This document shows, one piece after another, positions 17,715-27,383 of a stretch of DNA of 47,080 bases; position 1 is the stretch's first letter; each line of letters begins with the position of its first letter. The notes under the pieces are model-generated. The model had not been told where the DNA came from and made no database searches. It was given only the letters and a program-made list of their open reading frames with translations. This stretch comes from Pseudonocardia sp. CNS-004 (GTDB lineage Bacteria; Actinomycetota; Actinomycetes; Mycobacteriales; Pseudonocardiaceae), in NCBI GenBank assembly GCA_001942185.1, contig MKJV01000120.1, forward strand, positions 1-47,080, written 5' to 3'. A program made the position numbers and the translations under genes.

Positions 17715-18284
17715 TCAGCCCTCGACGACCGTGGCGGCGACCCTGCGGACCTCCTCGGCGGGCGGTGTGCCGTCGGCGCCGGCGAACAGCAGATGGGTGC
17801 TGCCGATGAGGGTGAGGGACAGGATGTCGACGTCGGCGCCGGATGGGACGCGGCCGAGGTCGCGTTCCGCGGCGAGGTAGGCCGCGACCGCGGTGGCGGC
17901 CTGGGCGAGCAGGGGGATGCCGGGAAGGCCTGCGGCGCGCAGCCGGGCGCGCAGGCCGTCGCGGAAGGTCACGAGGCCGACGATCGCCACCGCGACCGGC
18001 CCGAACACCTCGGTCAGGGCGGCGGCGAGGTTGTCGGTGACGGTGCCCGTGCCTGCGCGGTCGTGGAGCGGGAGGTGATCGAGCCGGGCGATGCGATCGA
18101 GGACCAGCTCGGCGAGGAACGCGTCGAAGTCGGTGAAGTGCCGGTGCAGCACTCCTTTGGCGCAGCCCGCCTCGTCGGTGACGGCCCGGCTGGTCAGCGC
18201 GTTCGGCCCGCCGCGGAGCAGGACCCGCTCCGCGGCCGCGAAGAGCTGCTCGCGCGGGTCGCGCAGGGCTACCCCGGTCGGCAT
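17715..18284 (-). CDS. TetR-family regulator
   Basis: 189 residues. N-terminal helix-turn-helix: REQLFAAAERVLLRGGPNAL, then EAGCAKGVLHRHFTDFDAFL, the typical TetR recognition helix with HF-x-x-F/L-x-A-like pattern. The rest is the all-helical ligand and dimer domain. ATG 18284 is preceded by GAAGGAGG, an excellent ribosome binding site. Divergent from the methyltransferase; two operator-like palindromes lie between the two starts, so it probably represses both genes. Confidence 0.85.
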   Translation of the reverse strand: MPTGVALRDPREQLFAAAERVLLRGGPNALTSRAVTDEAGCAKGVLHRHFTDFDAFLAELVLDRIARLDHLPLHDRAGTGTVTDNLAAALTEVFGPVAVAIVGLVTFRDGLRARLRAAGLPGIPLLAQAATAVAAYLAAERDLGRVPSGADVDILSLTLIGSTHLLFAGADGTPPAEEVRRVAATVVEG

Positions 18285-18306
18285 GCCGCCTCCTTCTCGA
18301 TCGACG

Positions 18307-18344
18307 AGTGGGCGCGTGCCCACTAGAGTGGGCACATGCCCACT
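18307..18344. promoter_or_regulatory. Two tandem 18-bp palindromes (TetR operators)
   Basis: AGTGGGCGCGTGCCCACT (18307-18324) and AGTGGGCACATGCCCACT (18327-18344) each have perfect 7-bp arms around a 4-base centre and are spaced 20 bp centre to centre (two helical turns). The second contains the ATG (18336) of the methyltransferase. Position between tetR and its divergent neighbour makes them the probable operators. Confidence 0.8.
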
Positions 18345-19137
18345 CTACCGTCCGAACCCCATCAGGCCCGCGAGATCGCGGAGTCGTTCGGAGCCGACCC
18401 CGAACGCTACGACCGAGCCCGCCCGCGGTACCCGCAGGCCCTGGTCGAGCGCATCCTCGCGGGAAGCCCGGGCCGTCGGGTCGTGGACGTCGGCTGCGGC
18501 ACCGGCATCGCGGCCCGCCAGTTCCGGGCCGCGGGCGCGTGGTGCTGGGGGTCGAGCCGGACCCGCGGATGGCGGGCAGGGCGCGCAGGCCCGATCTCGA
18601 CGTCGAGGTGTCGACGTTCGAGGAGTGGACCCGGCCGGTCGCATGTTCGACGCCGTCGTCGCCGGGATGGCGTGGCACTGGGTCGACCCCGTCGCGGGCG
18701 CGGCCAAGGCGGCGCAGGTGCTGTGCCCCGGCGGACGGCTCGCCCTGTTCTGGTACGTCTTCGAGCCCCCGGCCGACCTGCGGGAGGCGTTCACCGCGGC
18801 CTATCGCGCGGCGCTGCCCGGTTCGCCGTTCGCCGCGGCGCCGCTGCCCGGCCTGGACGCCTACTCGGCGTTCTTCACGAAGGCCACCGACGGGCTGCGC
18901 GAGGCCGGCGGCTTCGGCGACCCGCAGCGGTGGCGGTTCGACTGGGACCAGCACTACACGCGCGACGAGTGGCTGGACGTGGTGCCCACCTCCGGGGGCC
19001 ACAGCCGACTCCCACCCGCCGAGCTGGATGCGCTCCTGGGTGGCATCGGGGCCGCCGTCGACGCGGTGGGTGGCAGCTTCACGATGCACTACACCGCGGT
19101 GGTGGTCACCGCGGTGCGCGAGCTCACGCCAGGCTGA
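18336..19137 (+). CDS. SAM-dependent class I methyltransferase (two frame changes)
   Basis: About 267 residues. REIAESFGADPERYDRARPR opens the protein, followed by motif I VVDVGCGTGIAARQF, motif II-like VLGVEPDPRMA, MFDAVVAGMAWHWVDP and LCPGGRLALFWYVF, an arrangement common in UbiE/methyltransferase-11 proteins acting on small molecules. The frame shifts near 18538 and 18638, each fixed by one G/C. ATG 18336 sits inside the second operator palindrome, so TetR binding should block both transcription and access to the start. The 3' end overlaps the convergent reductase gene by 14 bp. Confidence 0.85.
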
Positions 19138-20544
19138 ACCGTTCCGCGTGCACCTGGCGGCGGGGCACGCCGAGCGTGCGCAGGCTGCGCACGACGGCGT
19201 CGGTCATCGCGGGCGGGCCGCACACGTAGACGTCGCGGTCGGCGATGTCCGGCACCAGCGCGGCGAGGTCGCCTGGCGCGAACGGGGTGAAGGGCGGGTC
19301 GCCCACGCCGGTCCGCCCGGCCAGGACGTGCAGCCGGGCGCCGCGTTCGTCGGCCAGCCACCGCAGCTCGGACAGCAGCACGGCGTCGGCGGCGCTGTGC
19401 ACGCGGTAGAGGACGACGGTCGGGCCCGTCGACTCCTCCAGCAGCGCGCGGATCGGTGTGATCCCGACGCCGCCCGCGACGAGGAGGGTGGCGTCCCGGG
19501 CGCGGTGCATGGCGGTGAATGCGCCGTAGGGGCCTTCGAGGAACGCGCGGCTGCCCACCGGGAGCTGCCGCAGTCCGGCGCTCGTCGCGCCGACGGCCTT
19601 GGCGGTGAGCCGCAGCGTGCGGCCGTCCGGCGCGGCCGAGAGCGAGAACGGGTTGGCCTGCCACCAGCCGTTGTGCGCCGGGAAGCGCCAGATGAAGAAC
19701 TGGCCCGCACGGGGGTCGAGGCGCTGCAGGTCGCGCCCGGTGACGTAGACGGAGACGACGTCGTCGGACTCCGGGACGACGGCGATCACCCGGAACCGGT
19801 GGCGGATGTTGCGCCGGACCGCACGACGATGCGGCCCGCGAGGAACGCGAGCAGGACCAGCGCCCACACGGTCCACCAGTACGCGCGGGCCGCGGGGGAG
19901 GAGGCGAACGTCGTGCCTTCGAGGCCCTGGTGGAGGAGGGCGAGCAGGACGGCGAGGTAGAGGGCGATGTGGATCGCGTGCCAGGTCTCGTACTGCATCC
20001 GTCTGCGTGCGCGGCGCAGCGAGAGCGCCGCCACGGCGACGATGATCGCCGCGGCGCACATCCCGAGCAGTGAGGCCACCACCCCGGCGAGGCTCAGGAA
20101 CGTCGCGAGCAGGGGCATCGAGTAGAGCACCGCGTAGCCGGTGACCACGAGCGTCGCGTGCGTGAGCACGGTCCAGGCCAGGGTGAACCCGACCCACCGG
20201 TGCCAGACGGTGAGCCGGTCCATGCCGATGCGCCGGTCCAGCCACGGCAGCCGCGCCATCAGCACCAGCTGCAACATCATGATCGAGGCGGCGTGCAGCG
20301 CGAAGAACTTGGCGACGGTCAGCACCGTGTTCTTGCCGGTGCCCGCGGTGGCGAAGAGCACCTCCACCACCGCGAGGTGGGCCAGGAAACCGGCGCCCAG
20401 CACCACCTGCGCCACCACCGCGGGTGCCCAGCCCGTGTGCCTCACCGACACCGGTCCTCCCGTTCCTGCGGCGCGACGGCCGAACTCACCGCGGATGTCG
20501 CTCCGCCGGGGCCGGCGTTGCGCGATCGCGCCATGATCCGTCAC
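19124..20544 (-). CDS. Ferric-reductase-like membrane domain fused to FAD/NAD(P) oxidoreductase (one frame change)
   Basis: About 473 residues. The N-terminal half has about six membrane segments (for example VVAQVVLGAGFLAHLAVVEV, LVWT-rich helices and LYLAVLLALLHQGLEG) with paired His residues, as in ferric reductase/NOX-type heme membrane domains. After a frame change near 19817 comes a ferredoxin-reductase-type module: FRVIAVVPESDDVVSVYV, NPFSLSAAPDG (FAD), LLVAGGVGITPIRALLEES (NAD(P)) and VYVCGPPAMTDAVV at the end. Transmembrane electron transfer from NAD(P)H is expected; the acceptor is unknown. GTG 20544 overlaps the WYL stop (GTGA). Confidence 0.8.
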
Positions 20545-21509
20545 ACGGGGTCGCCGGGGGAGGTCTCGAGGAGCCAGCGGCCCACGTCCCGCAGGCGTTC
20601 CAGGACGTCGAGGGAGGCGTCGAGCTGCGTTCCGGGGCCCAGCACGACGACGTCGCGCACCAGTTGGTCCAGGGAGTCGGCGCCCAGCAGCACCGAGCAG
20701 GAGGTGTCGTCGATCGGGCGGATCCGGGCCGGGATCGACATCGGCAGCCGGGCCCGCACGTCGTCCGCGGGCGCCGGGACGGTCGCGCGCGCCGTGTAGC
20801 GGTACGGCGTCGACGTGATCGTCTGCCGCACGTGCTCGGCCGGGTCGCCCGACGGCAGCTCGCGGGGGGCGAAACGCAGGCGCACCGACTCCGGGCCGTC
20901 GATGCGATCCACCCGGAACGTCCGCCAGTCGCCCGCGCCGGTGTCGAAGGCGAGCAGGTACCAGAGGCCGTAGGTGGCCACCACGTGGTGTGGCTCGACA
21001 CGGCGGTCGGTGGCGGTGCCGTCGCGGCGGCGGTAGACGAACCGCACGATCTCGCGGTCGCGCACGGCAGCCGCCAGCACCGCGAGCGTGCCGGTGTCGA
21101 TCCGTGCGCTCCGGTGGTCGGGCACCGCCACCACCGACGCGCCGACGGCGTCGATCCGGTGGCGCAGCCGGACCGGCATCACCTGCGTGAGCTTGGCGAG
21201 CGCGCGGCCCGCCGTCTCACCGTCGCCGGTCGTGCCGAGGAGGCTCGTGGCGATCACGACGGCCTCGTCGTCGTCGAGCAGCGGCGGCAGGTCCTCACCG
21301 GACGCGAGCCGATAGCCGCCCGCCGTGCCGGTGGTGCCCTCGACGGGATAGCCGAGCTCGCGCAGCCTGCCGACGTCACGGCGGACCGTCCGGTCGGTCA
21401 CGCCGAGCCGCTCGGCCAGTTCGGTGCCCGCCCACTCGCGTCTGCCCTGCAGGAGGCCGAGCAGGCGCAGCAGCCGCGCCGGGGTGGAGAGCGTCACAGC
21501 CGTCACCAT
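20541..21509 (-). CDS. WYL-domain (YafY-type) transcriptional regulator
   Basis: 322 residues. The N-terminal helix-turn-helix is ELAERLGVTDRTVRRDVGRL, followed by ELGYPVEGTTGTAGGYRL (the HTH_11 wing). The WYL domain holds IVRFVYRRRDG and a variant WYL core YGLWYLLAFD. WYL regulators bind nucleic acids or small ligands. ATG 21509 overlaps the preceding GntR stop as TGATG, and its own stop overlaps the flavoprotein start, so the three genes form one operon. Confidence 0.85.
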   Translation of the reverse strand: MVTAVTLSTPARLLRLLGLLQGRREWAGTELAERLGVTDRTVRRDVGRLRELGYPVEGTTGTAGGYRLASGEDLPPLLDDDEAVVIATSLLGTTGDGETAGRALAKLTQVMPVRLRHRIDAVGASVVAVPDHRSARIDTGTLAVLAAAVRDREIVRFVYRRRDGTATDRRVEPHHVVATYGLWYLLAFDTGAGDWRTFRVDRIDGPESVRLRFAPRELPSGDPAEHVRQTITSTPYRYTARATVPAPADDVRARLPMSIPARIRPIDDTSCSVLLGADSLDQLVRDVVVLGPGTQLDASLDVLERLRDVGRWLLETSPGDPV

Positions 21510-22285
21510 CAGGTGGTGGCGGGCTCCTCCGCGCCGGACACCCGGGTGGCCGTGCGGGTGAGGTGGACCCGCATGAGCTCGGTGGCGCGCTCCGCGTCGC
21601 GGGCGGCGAGGGCGTCGACCAGGGCGCGATGCTCCTCGACGCCGCCGCGTCCGTGGGTCGGCTCGGTGGAGCGGGCCTCCTGGAGCGAGCGGATCATCGG
21701 GTCGTGGAGCGACTCGGCGAGCAGTGCGATCGCCCGGTTGTGGGTGCAGAAGGCGAGCCGGCTGTGCCACTCGGCCGACAGCGTGAGCGGGTAGTCGTCC
21801 GCCTCGAGGGCAGCATCGCTGCGGTCGCAGATCTCGTACAGCGCCGCGATGTCCTCCTCGGTGGCTCGCTCGCACGCGAGCGGCACGAGACCCAGCTCGA
21901 AGACCATGCGTGCCTCGGTGACCTCGAGGGCCGACAGGCTCGACAGGGAGAGCAGGTCGGCGATGCCCTCGCCGACCATGCGGCTGCTCGGGGCGGTGAC
22001 GAACGCGCCGCCGCGGGCGCCCACGCGGATGTCGACGAGACCGTTGGCCTCCAGCACGCGGAGGGCTTCACGGACGGTGACACGGCTGACGCCGAACCGT
22101 TCGCACAGCTCGCGCTCGCTCGGGAGCCGGTCACCCGCTGTGAGCTGTCCGGAGCGAATCAGGAGACGGATCTGGTCGACGATGACCTCGGAAATGCGGC
22201 CGACGCTGACCCTGCTGAGCAGGTCACCCTTGTTCGGCGGCGCAGAGATCGCCGCAGTGGGGGAGGAGGGTCCCGGCGTCGTCAC
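21509..22285 (-). CDS. GntR/FadR-family regulator with FCD domain
   Basis: 258 residues starting at GTG 22285. The winged HTH contains LTAGDRLPSERELCERFGVS followed by RVTVREALRVLEANGLV. The wing is GARGGAFV. The FCD domain starts near residue 105 (SALEVTEARMVFELGLVPLA) with metal-ligand His in AEWHSRLAFCTHN. It lies 83 bp downstream of the substrate-binding protein gene in the same direction. The palindrome TGGTATTACCA upstream of that gene matches the FadR-type operator and would make the regulator autoregulated. Confidence 0.85.
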   Translation of the reverse strand: MTTPGPSSPTAAISAPPNKGDLLSRVSVGRISEVIVDQIRLLIRSGQLTAGDRLPSERELCERFGVSRVTVREALRVLEANGLVDIRVGARGGAFVTAPSSRMVGEGIADLLSLSSLSALEVTEARMVFELGLVPLACERATEEDIAALYEICDRSDAALEADDYPLTLSAEWHSRLAFCTHNRAIALLAESLHDPMIRSLQEARSTEPTHGRGGVEEHRALVDALAARDAERATELMRVHLTRTATRVSGAEEPATT

Positions 22286-22368
22286 TCACGCAGTGTATGC
22301 CCTCACGGACAGTGGACGACGCCGGTACAGGCCGACGCGACCGTCACGGTCCGTGGTGCTGGTGCGGC

Positions 22369-23322
22369 TCAGGCCGCGAGGAGTTGGGTGCCGGCGGCGA
22401 ACATGTCGTCCAGCTTCACCGGGCGCGAGAGGATCTTCTGGTCCACGGCCGTGCGGACCAACAGTTCGAGCATCTCCCGGTTCGGCTCGATGCCGTAGGG
22501 CAGCGGGTCGGCGCCGGTCATGTCGAGCACCTGCCGGTACATCCGGTCCTTCGCGGTGGGGGCGGTGATCCCGCCGTTGTCCAGCCGCTCGACGTAGAGC
22601 CGTTTGGCGTGCGCGAACGCGTCGAAGAGCTCGCCTGCGAGGTCCGGACGCCGCCGGAGCACGTCGTCGCGCACGACGACGAGGTGGTTGATCGGGTACA
22701 GGCCGCGCTCGCGCAGGGCGGTGAGGGCGGCGGCCGTGGCGTCGGGGATCAGCGGCACGACGTCCGGGGCGTCCATGGTCGCACCGAGCACCGCGGCGAT
22801 CTTCCCGCCGCGCAGCATGTCCTCCAGGCTGCGCGGGGGCTTGACCGGCACGACGTTGGCCGGGTGCCGGTACTGCGGGACGTGCTCGTCGCCCGCCAGC
22901 ACCCACGTGATCTTGTCGAGGTCCACGCCGTACTCGTCGCGCAGGATCGCGCGGGCCCACACGCCGGTCGTGATCGTGTAGCCGCGGTCGACCCCGACCC
23001 GACGCCCCTCGAGGTCCTTCGGGTGCCGGATGTCGCTTCCCGTGGCGACCTGGATCACACCGTGGTGCAGCCCGCGGGCCAGGAAGACCGGCAGCGCCGT
23101 GAACTCGACGCCGTGCTCCTTGGCCACGAGGTAGGTGGTCAGTGCCATCTGGCTGACGTCGTAGGCCAGCTCGCGCACCATTCGGCGGAACGCCGAGACG
23201 AGGACCGGAACCTCCTCGAACTCGAAGCGGAACCCGTGGGGAGTCACCTCCCCGCTCTTCAGCGCCTCGCTGGCCCCCTGTGTGCGGGTGACGGTCCGCA
23301 GCACGGGCCCGGGTTCCTGCAT
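22369..23322 (-). CDS. Substrate-binding-like protein related to 4,5-dihydroxyphthalate decarboxylase / ABC SBP
   Basis: 317 residues from ATG 23322 (GTG 23352 is an alternative start but has no ribosome binding site and lies 5 bp from the operator). It resembles the periplasmic-binding-fold family that includes Pht5-type 4,5-dihydroxyphthalate decarboxylases: FRFEFEEVPVLVSAFRRMVR, YDVSQMALTTYL, LPVFLARGLHHGVIQV, DLEGRRVGVDRGYTITTGVW and INHLVVVRDDVLRRRPDLAG. No signal peptide or lipobox is present, which favours a cytoplasmic enzyme over a transporter component. The phthalate-type activity is a family-level inference only. Confidence 0.7.
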   Translation of the reverse strand: MQEPGPVLRTVTRTQGASEALKSGEVTPHGFRFEFEEVPVLVSAFRRMVRELAYDVSQMALTTYLVAKEHGVEFTALPVFLARGLHHGVIQVATGSDIRHPKDLEGRRVGVDRGYTITTGVWARAILRDEYGVDLDKITWVLAGDEHVPQYRHPANVVPVKPPRSLEDMLRGGKIAAVLGATMDAPDVVPLIPDATAAALTALRERGLYPINHLVVVRDDVLRRRPDLAGELFDAFAHAKRLYVERLDNGGITAPTAKDRMYRQVLDMTGADPLPYGIEPNREMLELLVRTAVDQKILSRPVKLDDMFAAGTQLLAA

Positions 23323-23357
23323 CTCGATCCCCTCGTGGTTGCTCGCCGACACCTTAA

Positions 23358-23368
23358 TGGTATTACCA
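23358..23368. promoter_or_regulatory. FadR-type GntR operator TGGTATTACCA
   Basis: A perfect 5-1-5 palindrome matching the TGGT-x3-ACCA consensus of FadR-subfamily GntR proteins. It sits in the divergent region between the substrate-binding protein/gntR operon and the tctAB-tctC-cupin operon, in an AT-rich patch unusual for this window. Confidence 0.65.
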
Positions 23369-23656
23369 ATAGACCTTCAAACTCGAGACAGTGTCGACGG
23401 CCGGTCGATGCGCTCGGGATCCGCGGCGCCGCCGTCAGAATGTACGCGAGGCCACCCTGCACCGCTGCAGTGATCGTCGGTGATCATCGTGACCGGCACG
23501 ATACGGGTACCGCCCGGCCCGGCCTGGCCGTGGGGCCAGGTGGCTGGACTCGGAGCGTCCCGATTGGCTTCGGCAAAGGTATGACGGTCGTGCCAAACTA
23601 CCAGCCGTGCCGTGGATCACCGCATCGTCGCGCAGCCGGCCGGGCGACGCCGCTCC
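23369..23656. other. Divergent intergenic region upstream of the Tct operon
   Basis: About 290 bp without a recognisable gene. Promoters for both directions should lie here, but I cannot assign -10/-35 boxes. TTGGC at about 23563 and GCCAA at about 23593 could form a further weak inverted repeat. Confidence 0.4.
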
Positions 23657-25719
23657 ATGCTGACCGATGCCCTCAGCGGCCTCGCCCAGGTGTTCCAACC
23701 CGCGCCGCTGGCCCTGATGCTGCTCGGGGTGGCCATCGGCTTCGTTGTGGGCATCCTCCCGGGGCTGGGCGGGGCCGTGACGCTGGCCCTGATGCTGCCC
23801 TTCACCTACGACATGCAGCCGGTGGAGGCGTTCGCGTTCCTCCTCGGCATGTGGGTCGTCACCTCGACGACGGGTGACATCACCTCGGTGCTCTTCGGGG
23901 TGCCGGGGGAGGCCACCTCGGCCGCCACGGTGCTCGACGGGCACCCCATGACGAAGCGGGGCGAGGGCGGGCGGGCGCTCGGGGCGGTGCTCCTGTCCTC
24001 CGCGCTCGGCGCGGTCTTCGGCGCGCTGGTGCTCGCGCTCTCCATCCCGGTCATCCGACCTCTCGTGATGCTGTTCGGCCCGCCCGAGTTCTTCGCCCTC
24101 ACCGTGCTCGGGCTGACGTTCGTCGTCGTGCTGTCGGGGACGCGGCTGCTCAAGGGCTTCGTCATGGCCGCTCTCGGGCTGCTCGTGGCGCTCGTCGGCC
24201 TGGACCCGCAGGAGGGCGTACCGCGCTACACCTTCGACCTGCTCTACCTCTGGGACGGGATCGGCATCGTCCCGCTCGTGGTGGGCCTCTTCGGCGGCGC
24301 CGAGGTGCTGCAGATCCTGCTCAGCAGGAGCAGCATCGCGCGCACCGACGACGCGGCCGCCCCGATCACCGGCGTGGGCGAAGGGCTGCGCGACGTGCTC
24401 CGGCACTGGCCGCTCGTGATCCGCTCCAGCGCGATCGGCACGGGCGTCGGTGTCGTACCCGGCCTCGGGGGCACGGTCGCCCAGTTCATGGCCTACGGCG
24501 CCGCGCAGCAGAGCTCGAAGACGCCGGAGATGTTCGGCAAGGGCTCCATCGAGGGCGTCATCGCGGCGGGCGCGGTGAACAACGCGAAGGACAGCGGCTC
24601 GCTGATCCCGACGATCGGCTTCGGCATCCCCGGTGGTGCCGGGAGCGCCGTGCTGCTGTCGGCCTTCCTGATCGTGGGCCTGAACCCCGGCCAGGAGATG
24701 CTGACGACGTCCTGGACGTCACGTTCTCGATGATCTGGGTCACGGTGCTGGCCAACGCCGTCGCGGTCGTGGTGGCGTTCCTGGTCCTCAAGCCGCTCAC
24801 CAGGCTCACGTTCGTCTCCGGCCCCCTCCTCGTGCCGTTCCTGCTGCTCGTGCTCGCGCTGGGCGCGTACACGTCGAGCAACTCCTTCGCCGACATCTTC
24901 GTGATGATCGGGGCCGCCGCGGTGGGTGTCGCCTGCATCCGGTACGACTGGCCGCGTGTGCCGTTCCTGCTGGCGGTCGTGCTCGGGGCGCTCGCCGAGC
25001 GCTACCTGTTCCTGTCCCATTCGCTGTTCGGGTGGACGTGGCTGACCCGGCCGGTCGTCCTGGTGATCGGGACGGCGATCGGCCTCGCGATGCTGGCGCC
25101 GACGATCCGGAGGTTCCGCAACCGGAGGGCGAACCCGCCGCGGACGCGGACCGACGAGCGGGGAGGCGGCTTGACCGCGCGTGCGTCCGCCGGGTCGGCG
25201 GACGCGGACGGTGCTGCCGCGCGCAGGCGCCCGTCGCCGGAGGCGGTGGCCGACGTCGTCGCGTCGGCGCTGCTGCTGGCGCTCTTCGCGTGGGCCTTCG
25301 TCGCGGCGGGCGAGTGGTCCTACCGTGCGGCGCTGTTCCCGCGCCTCGTCACCGCGGCGGGCATCGTGCTGACCGCCCTCCACCTGGCGCAGGTCCTGCT
25401 GCGGATCCGGCGCCAGGTGCCGCCCGGCGCTGATGACGAGCCGGACGGCGATCCGCACGACGTGGAGTACGTGTTCCGGACCGCGGGCCCGCGCCGGTGG
25501 GCGGCGGCCCTCGGCTGGGTGGCCGCGTTCTTCGCGCTGCTCCACGCCGTGGGCCTGTACCCCACGGCGGCGATCTTCCCGCTGTTGTACCTCCGGTTCG
25601 CCGGAGGACGCACGTGGATCTTCAGCGCGATCTACGCCATTGTGAGTGCGGTCGTGCTGTACGTCTCCTTCGAACTGGCGCTCGGTGTTCCCACGCCGAC
25701 CGGCCTTCTTCTGGACTGA
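23657..25719 (+). CDS. Tripartite tricarboxylate transporter permease, TctA-TctB fusion (one frame change)
   Basis: About 687 residues. Residues 1-500 are TctA, the large membrane subunit: GFVVGILPGLGGAVTLALML, TSTTGDITSVLFGVPGEATS, VVPGLGGTVAQFMAYG and GSLIPTIGFGIPGGAGSAVL are its signature segments. After a frame change near 24705 the TctA part continues (VTFSMIWVTVLANAVAVVV) and, in the same frame after a charged linker, the small four-helix TctB follows (VADVVASALLLALFAWAFVA and later SFELALGVPTP). TctA and TctB are usually separate; here they share one frame. ATG 23657 is chosen; GTG 23612 is open too. Together with the TctC lipoprotein downstream it should import a carboxylic acid using an ion gradient. 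Confidence 0.85.
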
Positions 25720-25754
25720 TCGCAGGCTTCTCGAATAGAACAGGGAGTTTCTCG

Positions 25755-26797
25755 ATGGGTGACCGGTCGTCCCGGCGGCGGGGCTTCGCGGCGGTGGTGG
25801 CGTCGGTTGTCGGGGCGGGAGTGCTGGCCGGTTGTTCCGGCGGTTCCGCATCCTCTGCCGACGTGCTGCCCGCCTGCTCCTCGCTCGACGGGCAGACCGT
25901 GTCGCTCGTGGTGCCCTACGAGCCGGGCGGTGGCTACGACTCGTACGCGCGGCTGCTCGCCCCGTACCTCGAGGGGGAGACCGGCGCCACGGTCGCCGTG
26001 CAGAACCAGCCCGGCGCCGGTGGCCTGCTCGCGCTGAACAACCTGCTCACCGAGAGCCCCGACGGCACCACCATCGCGATCATGAATGGGGTGGGCGCGG
26101 GCGGGTCGTCGCTCGCCGGGGCCGACGGTGCGCAGTTCGGCCTGGCCGACTTCACCTACATCGGCCGGGTCGTGAGCGAGCCGCCGTTGATCGTCACGAG
26201 CGCCAGCGGGCCGTATCAGACGTTCGACGCCGTGCGGGCCGCGCAGGGCTTCCGCTGGGGCTCCACCGGGCCCGGTGCGGAGGACTACGTCACCGCCTCG
26301 CTCCTCAACGCCGTGTTCGGCGTCGACGCGCAGATCGTGACCGGGTTCCCCGCTCCGGCGAGACGGAGCTCGCGATCCTGCAGGGCTCCGTCGACGGCAT
26401 GTCCGGCAACCCCGGTAGCCGCCGCCAGGCGGTCGAGGAGGGCACGCAGACGCCCGTCCTGCGCATGGGCGAAGAGGCACCGTCGTGGCTGCGCACCGAG
26501 GTGCCGTGGGTCCGGGACGTGCCGATGACCGACGAGCAGCGTGCCCTGGTCGACGCCCACCTGGCGTTGATCGAGATCGGTCGCCCGCTGGTCGGGCCCC
26601 CCGGGATGGAGGAGGGGGCCAAGAGTTGCTGGCGGGAGGCGATGGCCGCCGTCATGGCCAATCCCGACCTGCTGGCAGCGGCCCAGCAGCAGGAGCGTGA
26701 GCTCGCGTTCCTCGGCGGTGAGGAGCTCGACGGTCTCGTGGAGCGGATCGTGACCGCGCCCCCGCAGTACCGTGAACTGCTGGCGGGCATGTATTAA
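25755..26797 (+). CDS. TctC/Bug-family extracytoplasmic solute-binding lipoprotein (one frame change)
   Basis: About 347 residues. Basic N-terminus, hydrophobic segment and lipobox LAGC (residues about 24-27) indicate a lipoprotein. The mature part begins with VSLVVPYEPGGGYDSYARLL, the canonical Bug/TctC start, followed by VAVQNQPGAGGLLALNNLL. The frame changes near 26355 and the protein continues SGETELAILQGSVDG to the end. ATG 25755 has GGGAG upstream, 35 bp after the permease stop. It delivers the substrate to TctAB. Confidence 0.85.
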
Positions 26798-26832
26798 GGT
26801 GCAATTGTCAGTCCAATGGGGAGGAGGCTGGC

Positions 26833-27383
26833 ATGTCGTACCACAGCAACAAGAACCGCACGTTCGTCCGCGGTGTCCAGGGTGACTACGGCCTGTCTTC
26901 GGAGCTCGAACGGCTGCGGGCGATGCCCCGCGTCCGGAAGGCGAACGAGATCAAGTTCGTCGACGGGCCGCAGGCCTACAGCCGCCACTACGTGGAGCCG
27001 AAGGACGGCATCACCCAAACCTTCCACCTCCACCTGGAGGAGTACGGCCCCGGCGGGAAGTCGCAGAAGCACGGCCACGTCAACGAGGCCGCGTTCTACA
27101 TCCTCGACGGCCACGGCTACGAGATCCACGACGGCGAGCGCTACGACTGGGAGGCCGGCGACGTCGCGATCGTGCACAACAACTGCGTGCACCAGCACTT
27201 CAACGCCGACCCCGAGCGCCCCGCCCGCGCGCTGGTCATCAAGACCAAGCCCATGTACATGTTCATGAACATGCTCTTCCAGAAGCAGGTGGAACCCCGC
27301 GAGACCGAGCCCGCGCCCGGTGGCGTCGGGTTCGAGGTCCGCGAGGAGGAAGAGGACTTCAACCACCTCCCGGAGGCTACTGA
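26833..27383 (+). CDS. Cupin protein 1 of a coupled pair (frame change at the last codons)
   Basis: About 183 residues. Metal motif 1 is KSQKHGHVNEAAFYILDGHG (two His, one Glu) and motif 2 is HNNCVHQHFN. The protein ends DFNHLPEGY with a TGA at 27381-27383 if one G is restored near 27375. That TGA overlaps the next ATG (TGATG), which supports the correction. Similar to the second cupin in layout (WEAGD, then HQHFNADP-x-RPAR in both), so the pair likely arose by duplication. Probable metal-dependent ring-cleaving or isomerising enzyme; function not assigned. Confidence 0.75.
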
